Below are positions 10,404-18,221 of a stretch of DNA of 43,469 nucleotides, piece after piece (the stretch's first letter is position 1; every line of letters starts with the position of its first letter). The notes under the pieces were generated by a model that was not told the DNA's origin, ran no database searches, and saw only the letters and a list, made by a program, of their open reading frames with translations. The position numbers and the translations under genes were made by a program. Source of the DNA: Solobacterium sp. (lineage in GTDB: Bacteria; Bacillota_I; Bacilli_A; Erysipelotrichales; Erysipelotrichaceae); contig JAFWFE010000039.1 in the NCBI GenBank assembly GCA_017512555.1, forward strand, positions 1-43,469, in the 5' to 3' direction.

Positions 10404-11437
10404 AAGATCACTTTCTCTTCATTATTCTTGATGATCCGGCCGAGGGGGTAAGCATCGATACCGTGGAAGATCAGGGACCATACCGCATCCTTGGCAGTCT
10501 CTTCACTGACGATCATGATCATGCCTACACCCATATTAAAGGTATTGAACATGTCTCTTTCCGGGATATCTCCCTTTTCCTGAAGGAGGCGGAAGATCGG
10601 GAGTACACGGATCTTATTCTGGTCGATCTCTGCGCAGAGACCATCCGGAATCGCCCGCGGTACATTCTCATAGAAACCGCCGCCGGTAATATGACTGATT
10701 CCGTGCACTTCTGCGGCTTTGATCGTTTCCAGCACCGGCTTAACGTATAACTGTGTCGGGCGCAGTAAAGCCTCACCGAGAGATTCTCCGATTTCTTCGT
10801 AGTATTCATTGAGATCACAGTTCTCCACGTCAAAGACTTTACGGACAAGAGAGAACCCGTTGGAATGAACACCGGTAGAGGGAAGGGCAATCACCACATC
10901 ACCTTCACGGACATTTTCCGGGGTAATGATATTCTTCTTGTCCACGGCACCGACCGCGAATCCTGCGACGTCATAATCGTCTTCTTTCATGATTCCGGGA
11001 TGTTCCGCGGTTTCCCCGCCGATTAACGCACAGCCGGATTCCACGCATCCCTGGGCAACGCCGGCAACGATATCCGCGACCTTTTCCGGTTCGTTCTTCC
11101 CGATGGCGATATAGTCCAGGAAGAACAGGGGCTTCGCGCCGCAGCAGATGATATCGTTGACACACATCGCCACACAGTCAATACCAATCGTGTCCTGCTT
11201 GTTCAGAATCTGTGCTATACGCAGTTTCGTGCCTACACCATCGGTTCCGGACACCAGTACAGGTTCTTCCATACCACTGAGATCCGGCGCAAACAGACCG
11301 CCGAAACCGCCGATATCAGAAACAACCCCGGGAATAAAAGTGCGCTGAACATGTTTCTTCATCAGGCGTACGCCTTCATATCCGGCCTCAATATCAACTC
11401 CGGCTGCCGCATAGGAAGCAGAATGAGATTTTGTCAT
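10394..11437 (-). CDS. purM: Phosphoribosylformylglycinamidine cyclo-ligase (AIR synthetase)
   Basis: This 347-residue protein carries out ATP-dependent closure of FGAM to AIR. Characteristic stretches are YAAAGVDIEAGYEGV near the N-terminus, LVSGTDGVGTKLRIA, the ALIGGETAEHPG segment and GISHITGGGFYEN, all typical of the PurM fold. AAAGGA lies upstream of the ATG. It starts 2 bases after the purF stop and overlaps purN at its 3' end. Its length is normal and no residue stands out as unusual. Confidence 0.98.
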   Translation of the reverse strand: MTKSHSASYAAAGVDIEAGYEGVRLMKKHVQRTFIPGVVSDIGGFGGLFAPDLSGMEEPVLVSGTDGVGTKLRIAQILNKQDTIGIDCVAMCVNDIICCGAKPLFFLDYIAIGKNEPEKVADIVAGVAQGCVESGCALIGGETAEHPGIMKEDDYDVAGFAVGAVDKKNIITPENVREGDVVIALPSTGVHSNGFSLVRKVFDVENCDLNEYYEEIGESLGEALLRPTQLYVKPVLETIKAAEVHGISHITGGGFYENVPRAIPDGLCAEIDQNKIRVLPIFRLLQEKGDIPERDMFNTFNMGVGMIMIVSEETAKDAVWSLIFHGIDAYPLGRIIKNNEEKVILCQ

Positions 11438-11439
11438 AA

Positions 11440-12867
11440 TTATTCCTTTCCGGTCCAGCAGTATGTGCAGACCTGCGAACGGTCAATACCGATCGCTTCC
11501 AGTAACTGATCCAGATTCTGATACCCGAGACTCGCAAACCCTAGCTTCTCCGCGATCGTATGAAGCAGGCACTTGCCACGTTCGGTTCTGGCATCAGCGT
11601 ATTCTTCGAGATGTTTCTGTCCTTCGTCTCCTTCGATTTCCTGGACCATCCGGCGCGCCAGCAGATCCATTTCCGAATTTGCTCTGGAGAAATTCAGATA
11701 CTTACAACTGTACATGATCGGCGGACAGGCGGAACGCATGTGTACTTCCGCAGCCCCGTTCTCATACAGAAAATCCACAGTTTCTCTCAGCTGTGTTCCG
11801 CGGACGATCGAGTCATCGATCAGTAAGATTTTCTTATTTTTGATCAATTCCGTAACCGGAATCTGTTTCATATGCGCAACCTGGTCTCTTACTGCCTGGT
11901 TGGAAGGCATGAAGGAACGCGGCCATGTCGGCGTATACTTCACAAACGGACGGGCAAAGGGAATTCCCGGGAGTTTGTTGGCATATCCGATCGCGTGAGG
12001 AACACCGGAATCTGGTACGCCTGCCACATAGTCTACATCCGGCAGGGTGCCGTTTTTCAGTTCAGATTCTGCCATCAGTTCGCCGTTGCGGTAACGCATG
12101 ATTTCGACATTACTGCCTTCATAGGTAGAATTCGGATAACCATAATAAGACCACAGGAAAGCGCAGATCCGCATCTCGCTGAGACGTTCCGAGAGTGTCT
12201 CGTAGGAGTCTGCGGTCAGTTTTACGATCTCTCCCGGACCAAGTTCATACTCGTCGTGATAACCGAGTTTCTGGTACGCGAAAGACTCGAAGGATACGCA
12301 GTATCCGTCATCGTTCTTTCCAATCAGTACAGGACATCTGCCCATACGGTCTCTGGCCGTGATTAAAGCGCCGCCTTCCAGGAGGATCAGGATCATCATG
12401 GATCCTTCGATCTTTTCCTGGGCACTGCGGATACCGGAGACGATATCATTTTCCTTGTTTATAAGTGCGGCAGTAAGTTCGGTCATATTAATATCACCGT
12501 TACTCTTTGCCATAAACTGATGACCCTGGTCACTGAAATACGTACGGATCAGTTCATCAGCGTTGTTAATTGCACCGACAGTAGAGATGGCATACAGACC
12601 TAGATGAGATCTGACCAGCAGCGGCTGAGGATCCGCGTCACTGATACAGCCTATACCGGAATTGCCGGTGTATTTCTGTACATCATTTTCAAATTTTGTC
12701 CGGAAGGGTGAATTATTGATGTGGTGGATCTGCCGCTGAAATCCCACAACGTCGTCGAAATAGCAGAGACCTGCCTGCTTGGTTCCGAGATGAGAGTGGT
12801 AATCGACACCAAAGAACGTGTCTAGAACTACATCGTGGTGGGAAACGGCTCCGAAGAACCCGCCCAT
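11440..12867 (-). CDS. purF: Amidophosphoribosyltransferase (PurF-type), lacking the N-terminal nucleophile Cys
   Basis: This 475-residue protein is PurF-like throughout. It has an Ntn-type glutaminase domain at about 1-230 and a phosphoribosyltransferase domain with the PRPP loop ILLIDDSIVRGTQ (348-359). Cysteines 235, 388, 467 and 470 fit the 4Fe-4S ligand pattern of Bacillus PurF. However, it begins MGGFFGAVSH, where a classical PurF has Cys at position 2 as the glutaminase nucleophile. The ATG lies one base after the purC stop, leaving no room for a conventional propeptide. I recall similar MGGFFG proteins in other anaerobes, so this is likely a subfamily trait rather than an error. It should make phosphoribosylamine; the ammonia source is open. 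Confidence 0.92.
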   Translation of the reverse strand: MGGFFGAVSHHDVVLDTFFGVDYHSHLGTKQAGLCYFDDVVGFQRQIHHINNSPFRTKFENDVQKYTGNSGIGCISDADPQPLLVRSHLGLYAISTVGAINNADELIRTYFSDQGHQFMAKSNGDINMTELTAALINKENDIVSGIRSAQEKIEGSMMILILLEGGALITARDRMGRCPVLIGKNDDGYCVSFESFAYQKLGYHDEYELGPGEIVKLTADSYETLSERLSEMRICAFLWSYYGYPNSTYEGSNVEIMRYRNGELMAESELKNGTLPDVDYVAGVPDSGVPHAIGYANKLPGIPFARPFVKYTPTWPRSFMPSNQAVRDQVAHMKQIPVTELIKNKKILLIDDSIVRGTQLRETVDFLYENGAAEVHMRSACPPIMYSCKYLNFSRANSEMDLLARRMVQEIEGDEGQKHLEEYADARTERGKCLLHTIAEKLGFASLGYQNLDQLLEAIGIDRSQVCTYCWTGKE

Positions 12868-12868
12868 A

Positions 12869-13549
12869 TTACTTGAAGAACAGCTCCGATAAAGTCATCG
12901 GCTGAATATATTCACCGTCTTTGTAGACACGCATGTTTCCGGACGCGATTTCATCGATCAGCATGACTTCTCCGTTGGCATCATAACCGTATTCAAACTT
13001 GATATCATACAGTTCCATACCACGGGCAGCCATTTCATCAGCGACAATCTTGGTGATCTGCTGTGTCATGGTCTTGATGGTCTCATACTGTTCCGGAGTC
13101 ATGACGCCGAGAACTTCAAGACCGTCTCTGGTTACCAGCGGATCGCCCTTCTCATCGTTTTTAAAGGTCATTTCCACATAGGAAGGGAGTACGGCGGCTT
13201 CTTCCACATAGTCACCGTAACGGCGCAGGAAGCTTCCTACAGCGCGCAGACGGCAGATGACTTCCAGACCCTTGCCGAATACCTTTGCGGGCAGAACTTC
13301 CATAGTTGTATTGTTCAGGTCAGCAGAGACAAAGTGTGTGCGGATACCAGCTGCGTTGATCTTTTCAAAGAAATAGATCGACATTCTGAGGTTGACATCA
13401 CCGACACCTTCGATTGTCAGACCAACCTGGTTCATTCCCGGATCAAACACACCGTCTGCGCCGGTAACGTCATCTTTGAACTTCAACAGATAGTGTCCGT
13501 TCTCGAGTTCGTAAACATTCTTTGTCTTGCCTGTGTAAACTAATTTCAT
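12869..13549 (-). CDS. purC: SAICAR synthetase
   Basis: This 226-residue protein begins [18 protein letters not shown], the usual PurC N-terminus. It joins CAIR and aspartate using ATP to form SAICAR. Other family stretches are [11 protein letters not shown] and [21 protein letters not shown]. The start at 13549 is chosen because AAGGAGG lies directly before it. An upstream in-frame ATG at 13564 overlaps the purE stop and would put the ribosome binding site inside the gene. It sits between purE and purF, close to both. Confidence 0.97.
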   Translation of the reverse strand: MKLVYTGKTKNVYELENGHYLLKFKDDVTGADGVFDPGMNQVGLTIEGVGDVNLRMSIYFFEKINAAGIRTHFVSADLNNTTMEVLPAKVFGKGLEVICRLRAVGSFLRRYGDYVEEAAVLPSYVEMTFKNDEKGDPLVTRDGLEVLGVMTPEQYETIKTMTQQITKIVADEMAARGMELYDIKFEYGYDANGEVMLIDEIASGNMRVYKDGEYIQPMTLSELFFK

Positions 13550-13560
13550 AAGTGCCTCCT

Positions 13561-14052
13561 TCATTTATATCTCGCGCGGATTTCTTCATCTGCTTTGAGA
13601 ACATCGTTTTTGTTTGCGGTACGTGCCTGGTCAAGTTTCCGGGCCAGTTCTGTGTCTTCTACAGCCATGATCTGGATTGCGAGAATTGCGGCGTTCTTGG
13701 CTCCGTCAATGGCAACAGTGGCTACCGGGATCCCGGAAGGCATCATCACCGTGGACAGCAGGGCGTCCATACCGTCAGAACCGGCAGAACGGCAGGGAAT
13801 ACCGATTACCGGAAGGGTGGTGTTTGCGGCCAGTGCTCCGGCCAGGTGTGCGGCCATGCCTGCAGCTGCGATCAATACAGAAAAACCGCTCTCTCTGGCT
13901 GACGCAGCAAATGCGCTTGCTTCAGCGGGACAGCGGTGTGCGGATAATACGCGTACTTCAAATGGTACAGAGTATTCCTGTAATACTCCGATTGCTTTTT
14001 CAACAATAGGAAGATCACTCTTGCTTCCCATCACGATGCCGACTTTTTTCAT
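13561..14052 (-). CDS. purE: N5-CAIR mutase, class I PurE
   Basis: This 163-residue protein starts [17 protein letters not shown] and contains VLSAHRCP, the conserved substrate loop with its catalytic His. It belongs to class I PurE, which interconverts N5-CAIR and CAIR; these normally need PurK, which is not in this window. The start is at 14052 because AGGAGG lies 8 bases upstream. A longer reading frame to 14133 would begin inside the riboswitch. As first gene of the operon it is directly controlled by the ZTP riboswitch. Confidence 0.97.
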   Translation of the reverse strand: MKKVGIVMGSKSDLPIVEKAIGVLQEYSVPFEVRVLSAHRCPAEASAFAASARESGFSVLIAAAGMAAHLAGALAANTTLPVIGIPCRSAGSDGMDALLSTVMMPSGIPVATVAIDGAKNAAILAIQIMAVEDTELARKLDQARTANKNDVLKADEEIRARYK

Positions 14053-14082
14053 ACTGTTTCCTCCTGCAGAAAAACCTTGATT

Positions 14083-14156
14083 AACTGCCCAGGCGGTCGG
14101 CGAATGACATACGGTTCCCTGTAGTTGATCCACTTCCGCCAGTTGCCGTACGTATC
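14083..14156 (-). promoter_or_regulatory. ZTP (pfl) riboswitch controlling the purine operon
   Basis: The minus-strand leader contains AACTGGCGGAAGTGGA, then GGGAACC, and finally GCCGACCGCCTGGGCA, the hallmark 3' end of the pfl/ZTP aptamer. An outer helix of 8 bp pairs 14146-14153 with 14107-14114. A short hairpin (GTGG/CTAC) lies inside it. GGCGG (14136-14140) pairs with CCGCC (14092-14096) as the expected pseudoknot. ZTP riboswitches switch genes on when ZMP/ZTP build up because 10-formyl-THF is scarce. The aptamer ends about 17 bases before the purE ribosome binding site, and I see no strong terminator between them, so translational control is plausible. Confidence 0.9.
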
Positions 14157-14168
14157 ATTAACGGAGAT

Positions 14169-14197
14169 ATTCTAACAAAGCGTATGGTGGTAGTCAA
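14169..14197 (-). promoter_or_regulatory. Sigma-A promoter of the purine operon
   Basis: On the minus strand TTGACT (14192-14197) and TAGAAT (14169-14174) are separated by exactly 17 bases. Transcription would start near 14162, a few bases before the riboswitch aptamer, giving a leader of about 110 nucleotides before purE. No other comparable promoter was found on this strand within the 500-base intergenic region. Confidence 0.85.
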
Positions 14198-14330
14198 ACA
14201 CTTTCCGTACATCTCTGAAATGAATGCGCTTCCATCCGTTTATACCGGAATTCATCTTTATTATATATGTTTATCAGCGGATAAGATAGCAGAATCCGTG
14301 GCTGACCGGAAGTCAGAAATATTTCATAAA

Positions 14331-14426
14331 ATTTCCTTTTTCAGGCATTACCCGGGGAAATAATTTCGAAAATCGCGATAATAAAAGGCTTACAAAAAGG
14401 AAATAGTTGGAAATCAAATCATTTCC
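14331..14426. repeat. Cluster of five GGAAAT/ATTTCC hexamers in the pur-nrd intergenic region
   Basis: The hexamer GGAAAT or its complement occurs at 14331, 14356, 14399, 14409 and 14421, five times in 96 bases of non-coding sequence between divergent transcription units. Two copies are direct repeats spaced 10 bases apart, about one helical turn, and the last is inverted. The region is AT-rich, which raises chance matches. It may be an operator array; no regulator can be assigned. Confidence 0.4.
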
Positions 14427-14460
14427 CGGATTTGTGAAAAGAATACCCTGAAATCTGCAA

Positions 14461-14488
14461 TTGACATCAGTAAAAAGAGGCGTAATAT
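14461..14488 (+). promoter_or_regulatory. Candidate promoter of the MarR-NrdG gene and nrd island
   Basis: A perfect -35 TTGACA (14461-14466) is followed after 16 bases by TAATAT (14483-14488) as a -10. This would give a leader of about 80 nucleotides before the start at 14576. The -10 is only a fair match. Together with the opposite-strand purine promoter it makes this 523-base gap (14053-14575) a divergent control region holding the riboswitch, the hexamer cluster and an inverted repeat. Confidence 0.55.
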
Positions 14489-14510
14489 ATGTTGTGCACG
14501 GCGTTAGTTG

Positions 14511-14533
14511 ACAATCCAACCATTGGGGGTTGT
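14511..14533. promoter_or_regulatory. Inverted repeat in the leader of the MarR-NrdG gene (possible operator)
   Basis: ACAATCC (14511-14517) can pair with GGGTTGT (14527-14533), one G-U pair in RNA, around a 9-base loop. It lies just downstream of the presumed transcription start and 42 bases before the start codon. MarR-family proteins commonly bind inverted repeats overlapping or just after their own promoter, so autoregulation is a reasonable guess. A short RNA hairpin is the alternative. Confidence 0.35.
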
Positions 14534-14575
14534 TTTATATCTGAGGCAGGAAAATCCGTGCGGTAAAGGAGGCCT

Positions 14576-15718
14576 ATGAACGGTAATTATCTGACCAATA
14601 TATCCATACTTTATCGGAATACACAGAAGTTCTTTGATAAGGTCCTGAGTCAGTATGATATCGGTTCGGGCCAGCTTCTGTTCCTCTTCTTCATCAATGA
14701 GCATGAAGGAATCACCATGCAGGAACTGTCACAGAACGGCGAGGTGGACAAAGGTACGACGACCAAGAGTGTACAGCGTCTGATCGAACAGGGTTATGTC
14801 CAGGCAAGGACAGATGAAAATGACCGCAGGATCAAGCGTCTGTATACCACGGAAAAGGTAGCGGAAGTGATGAAGACACTCTATGAGTACCGTAAGGAAC
14901 TGCGTACTGGGTTGTCTGCCGGCGTGGATTTCGAGACATTTGAGACATTGCTTGGCAAGGTCGTGGAGAATTCCCGGGCATATTCCGAGCCGGAAGAGAG
15001 GTATCCGAGGATACGGATCGCCGGACTGCAGAAGATGACTTTGCTGGATTATCCCGGTAAGGTCGCGGCGGTGATCTTCACCTCGGGATGCAACTTCAAG
15101 TGTCCGTACTGCCACAATCGTGATCTGGTCTTCGTTCCGGATAATTACGAGTTCTACCAGCCGGAGGAAGTTCTCTCCTATCTGGAAAAACGTAAGGGAA
15201 TTCTGGACGGGGTATGCATCAGCGGCGGGGAACCGCTGATACAGGAGAATCTCGAGGAGTTCATTGCTGAGATCAAAAATCTCGGGTATCTGGTCAAGCT
15301 GGATACCAACGGGAACCGACCGGAGCGGTTAAAGCAGTTATGTGAGTCAGGCATGATTGATTACGTGGCCATGGATGTGAAGAACAGTCCGGAGAAGTAT
15401 GCACAGACTGTCGGATTGAACAATGAAGTCTTCCGGTTGGAGAACATCAAGGAATCGGTAGCTTACCTGATGGCATCGGATATCGACTATGAGTTCCGCA
15501 CTACGGTGGCGAAGGAACTGCATGAGAAGGAAGACCTGCTTACAATAGCGCGTTGGATCCGGGGTGCCAAACACTATTATCTGCAGCAATATACGGAGAG
15601 CCCGAATGTGATACAGCCGGGTTTCCACGCATATGATAACGAAGAAATGAAACAGTTGTGCAAAGCGGTGAGGGAGTTTGTTCCGTCAGCCGAACTCAGG
15701 GGATTGAAAGAGGGATAA
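14576..15718 (+). CDS. MarR-type regulator fused to anaerobic RNR activase (radical SAM, NrdG-type)
   Basis: This 380-residue protein has two parts in one uninterrupted frame. Residues 1 to about 137 form a MarR-like winged helix: a helical start, the recognition region ITMQELSQNGEVDKGTTTKS, and a wing with DENDRRIKRLY. From about 145 onward it is an NrdG2-type radical SAM protein starting RIRIAGLQKMTLLDYPGK, with the cluster motif CNFKCPYC (C172, C176, C179) and SGGEP (216-220) for SAM. The activase half would use SAM to put the glycyl radical on NrdD. The MarR half suggests DNA binding. AAGGAGG precedes the ATG. It ends 4 bases before an nrdD gene, implying co-transcription. A regulatory link between cluster or SAM state and transcription is inferred, not shown. 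Confidence 0.9.
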   Translation: MNGNYLTNISILYRNTQKFFDKVLSQYDIGSGQLLFLFFINEHEGITMQELSQNGEVDKGTTTKSVQRLIEQGYVQARTDENDRRIKRLYTTEKVAEVMKTLYEYRKELRTGLSAGVDFETFETLLGKVVENSRAYSEPEERYPRIRIAGLQKMTLLDYPGKVAAVIFTSGCNFKCPYCHNRDLVFVPDNYEFYQPEEVLSYLEKRKGILDGVCISGGEPLIQENLEEFIAEIKNLGYLVKLDTNGNRPERLKQLCESGMIDYVAMDVKNSPEKYAQTVGLNNEVFRLENIKESVAYLMASDIDYEFRTTVAKELHEKEDLLTIARWIRGAKHYYLQQYTESPNVIQPGFHAYDNEEMKQLCKAVREFVPSAELRGLKEG

Positions 15719-15722
15719 GGAT

Positions 15723-18161
15723 ATGTACAGAGTAATTAAGAGAGATGGATCAGTTGTTGAATTCGATTTAAGCAAGATCACAAAAGCGATTCAGAAAGCG
15801 TTTGACGCATGTGAACGCAGCTATACACAGAGTGTTCTGGATCTGGTCTCACTGCGTGTTACCAGTGATTTTGAACCGAAGGTAAAGAAAGACGAAATCG
15901 GTGTGGAAGACATTCAGGACTCCGTGGAAAAGGTGCTGAGTGAAGCGGGATATTATGATGTTGCCAAGGCATATATTCTGTACCGCAGACAGCGTGAGAA
16001 TGTCAGAAACATCAAGGAAACTACTCTGGACTATCAGAAAATCGTCGATGATTATCTGGATTCCCTGGACTGGAGAGTCAAGGAGAACAGTACCGTAACA
16101 TATTCTGTAGGCGGTCTGATTCTTTCCAACAGCGGCGCGATTACCGCGAATTACTGGCTCAGTAAGGTCTATGACGATGAGATCGGCAATGCCCACAGAA
16201 ATGCGGATATCCACATTCATGACCTGAGCATGCTGACAGGTTACTGCGCAGGATGGAGTCTGAAACAGCTGATTCAGGAAGGTCTGGGCGGGGTTCCCGG
16301 CAAGATCACCAGCGCTCCGGCAAAGCATCTGAGCACATTGTGCAACCAGATGGTCAACTTCCTGGGTATCATGCAGAACGAATGGGCAGGAGCACAGGCA
16401 TTCTCCAGTTTCGATACTTATCTGGCACCGTTTGTTAAGGTTGATCATCTGTCCTATGAAGAAGTAAAACAGGATATCCAGTCATTTATCTACGGTGTGA
16501 ATACACCGAGCAGATGGGGTACACAGGCTCCGTTCACCAATGTTACGCTGGACTGGACAGTACCGAATGACCTCGCGGAATTACCGGCAATTGTGGGCGG
16601 CAAGGAAATGGACTTCAAGTACAAGGACTGCAAGCCCGAGATGGATATGATCAACAAGGCATTCATTGAGATCATGATCGAAGGGGATGCCAACGGCAGA
16701 GGTTTCCAGTATCCGATTCCTACATATTCCATCACCAGAGACTTTGACTGGTCTGATACGGAGAACAACCGTCTTCTGTTTGAGATGACAGCGAAATACG
16801 GTACACCGTACTTCTCCAACTATGTCAACAGTGATATGGAACCGAGTGATGTACGTTCCATGTGCTGCCGTCTGCGTCTGGATCTGCGTGAACTGCGCAA
16901 GAAATCCGGCGGCTTCTTCGGAAGCGGCGAAAGCACCGGTTCTGTCGGTGTCGTAACCATCAACATGCCGAGAATCGCTTACCTGGCAGAAACACCGGCA
17001 GAGTTCTACAAGCGTCTGGATAAGATCATGGATCTGTCTGCACGTTCACTGAAGATCAAGAGAGATGTCATCACCAAGCTTCTGGATGCCGGCCTGTATC
17101 CGTATACAAAGAGATATCTGGGCACATTTGCCAATCACTTCAGTACGATTGGTCTTGTCGGAATGAACGAAGTAGGCTTGAATGCACGCTGGCTGCGTCA
17201 GGATCTGACTCATAAGGCTGCTCAGGACTTCACCATTGAGGTTCTGAACCACATGCGTGAGAGATTGTCCGACTACCAGGAAATGTACGGAGATCTCTAC
17301 AATCTGGAAGCGACGCCGGCAGAAAGCACAAGCTACCGTCTGGCTAAGCATGATACCGAGAAATTCCCGGATATCATTACTGCCAACATGTCCGGTACAC
17401 CGTACTACACGAACTCCAGTCATCTGCCGGTAGGATATACCGATGATATCTTCAGCGCTCTGGATATCGAAGATCAGTTCCAGACTCTCTATACTTCCGG
17501 TACCGTATTCCACGCGTTCCTGGGTGAGAGATTAAGTGATTGGAAATCCGCATCCATGCTGGTACGCAAGATTGCGGAGAATTATAAGCTTCCGTATTAT
17601 ACGATGAGTCCTACCTATTCCGTATGTGCTGATGATGGATATATCGTCGGCGAAGTCTGGAAGTGCCCGAAGTGCGGCAAGGAGACCGAAGTATACTCCA
17701 GAATTACCGGTTACTATCGCCCGGTGAAGAACTGGAATGCCGGCAAGTCCCAGGAGTTCAAGGACAGACGTACCTATGTGGTCGAAGAGATGTCTCCGGA
17801 CAACAAAAAATCCAATTGGGCCGCAAGAACTCCGGTCAGCGATATCCGTGAGAAACAGGCAGTCAGATTAGAACCTCAGACGACTGTTGAAGCGGAACCG
17901 AAAGTTCTTGAAGTAACGACTTTATCGGATACAATTCCGACAATCTACGTCAAGGATCACTGCCCGAAGTGTAAAGGCGCAGAACAGCGCTTCAAGCTTG
18001 CCAACATCAAGTTTGAAACGGTCAACTGTTCCGAACATATGGATATTGCCCGTGAGCTTGGCATTACCCAGACGCCAACCATCATCGATCCTAACGGAAC
18101 GAGATATGTCGGCGATACGGCGGCAGCAGATTGGATCAAGGCGCATAAGACGCTCAACTGA
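15723..18161 (+). CDS. nrdD: Anaerobic ribonucleotide reductase with fused glutaredoxin-like domain
   Basis: This 812-residue class III reductase makes dNTPs from NTPs without oxygen. It has an N-terminal ATP-cone (about 1-95), then the ten-stranded barrel core with CCRLRLD (C381/C382) and TGSVGVVTINM. A zinc-ribbon-like part follows with C635, C648 and C651, and the glycyl radical loop RITGYYRP (G663). After the usual end, a linker leads to a redoxin domain with DHCPKC (C747, C750) and the cis-proline segment TQTPTI, like NrdH/glutaredoxin. This fits the redoxin-dependent NrdD2-like group better than the formate-dependent group, with the electron donor built in. The fourth zinc ligand is unclear. 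It is preceded directly by its probable activase and followed by a thioredoxin reductase. Confidence 0.95.
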   Translation: MYRVIKRDGSVVEFDLSKITKAIQKAFDACERSYTQSVLDLVSLRVTSDFEPKVKKDEIGVEDIQDSVEKVLSEAGYYDVAKAYILYRRQRENVRNIKETTLDYQKIVDDYLDSLDWRVKENSTVTYSVGGLILSNSGAITANYWLSKVYDDEIGNAHRNADIHIHDLSMLTGYCAGWSLKQLIQEGLGGVPGKITSAPAKHLSTLCNQMVNFLGIMQNEWAGAQAFSSFDTYLAPFVKVDHLSYEEVKQDIQSFIYGVNTPSRWGTQAPFTNVTLDWTVPNDLAELPAIVGGKEMDFKYKDCKPEMDMINKAFIEIMIEGDANGRGFQYPIPTYSITRDFDWSDTENNRLLFEMTAKYGTPYFSNYVNSDMEPSDVRSMCCRLRLDLRELRKKSGGFFGSGESTGSVGVVTINMPRIAYLAETPAEFYKRLDKIMDLSARSLKIKRDVITKLLDAGLYPYTKRYLGTFANHFSTIGLVGMNEVGLNARWLRQDLTHKAAQDFTIEVLNHMRERLSDYQEMYGDLYNLEATPAESTSYRLAKHDTEKFPDIITANMSGTPYYTNSSHLPVGYTDDIFSALDIEDQFQTLYTSGTVFHAFLGERLSDWKSASMLVRKIAENYKLPYYTMSPTYSVCADDGYIVGEVWKCPKCGKETEVYSRITGYYRPVKNWNAGKSQEFKDRRTYVVEEMSPDNKKSNWAARTPVSDIREKQAVRLEPQTTVEAEPKVLEVTTLSDTIPTIYVKDHCPKCKGAEQRFKLANIKFETVNCSEHMDIARELGITQTPTIIDPNGTRYVGDTAAADWIKAHKTLN

Positions 18162-18171
18162 TGAAACAAAT

Positions 18172-18197
18172 AGAACCATGCGGATATGCATGGTTCT
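18172..18197 (+). terminator. Hairpin between nrdD and the thioredoxin reductase gene
   Basis: AGAACCATGC and GCATGGTTCT form a perfect 10-bp stem with a 6-base loop, starting 10 bases after the nrdD stop. The downstream T-run is short (TTCTCTT), so it is more likely a partial terminator or an RNA-stability or processing element. The ribosome binding site for the next gene follows 11 bases later. Confidence 0.6.
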
Positions 18198-18221
18198 CTT
18201 ATCCATAGAAGGAGAACAGAC

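Noticed and set aside
13550..13564. Earlier start for PurC at 13564
   Set aside because: The AAGGAGG binding site lies inside this extension, directly before the ATG at 13549, where the conserved sequence begins.
14053..14133. N-terminal extension of PurE to an ATG at 14133
   Set aside because: This start lies within the ZTP aptamer and would translate the conserved GCCGACCGCC segment. The ATG at 14052 has AGGAGG and gives the normal PurE N-terminus.
14427..14575. NrdR box upstream of the nrd genes
   Set aside because: No sequence close to ACACTATATATAGTGT was found here or before 19204.
14576..15718. The MarR-NrdG fusion as an artefact of a frameshift joining two genes
   Set aside because: The frame runs without interruption through the linker around 14990-15015, and no start codon with a ribosome binding site was seen before the NrdG half.
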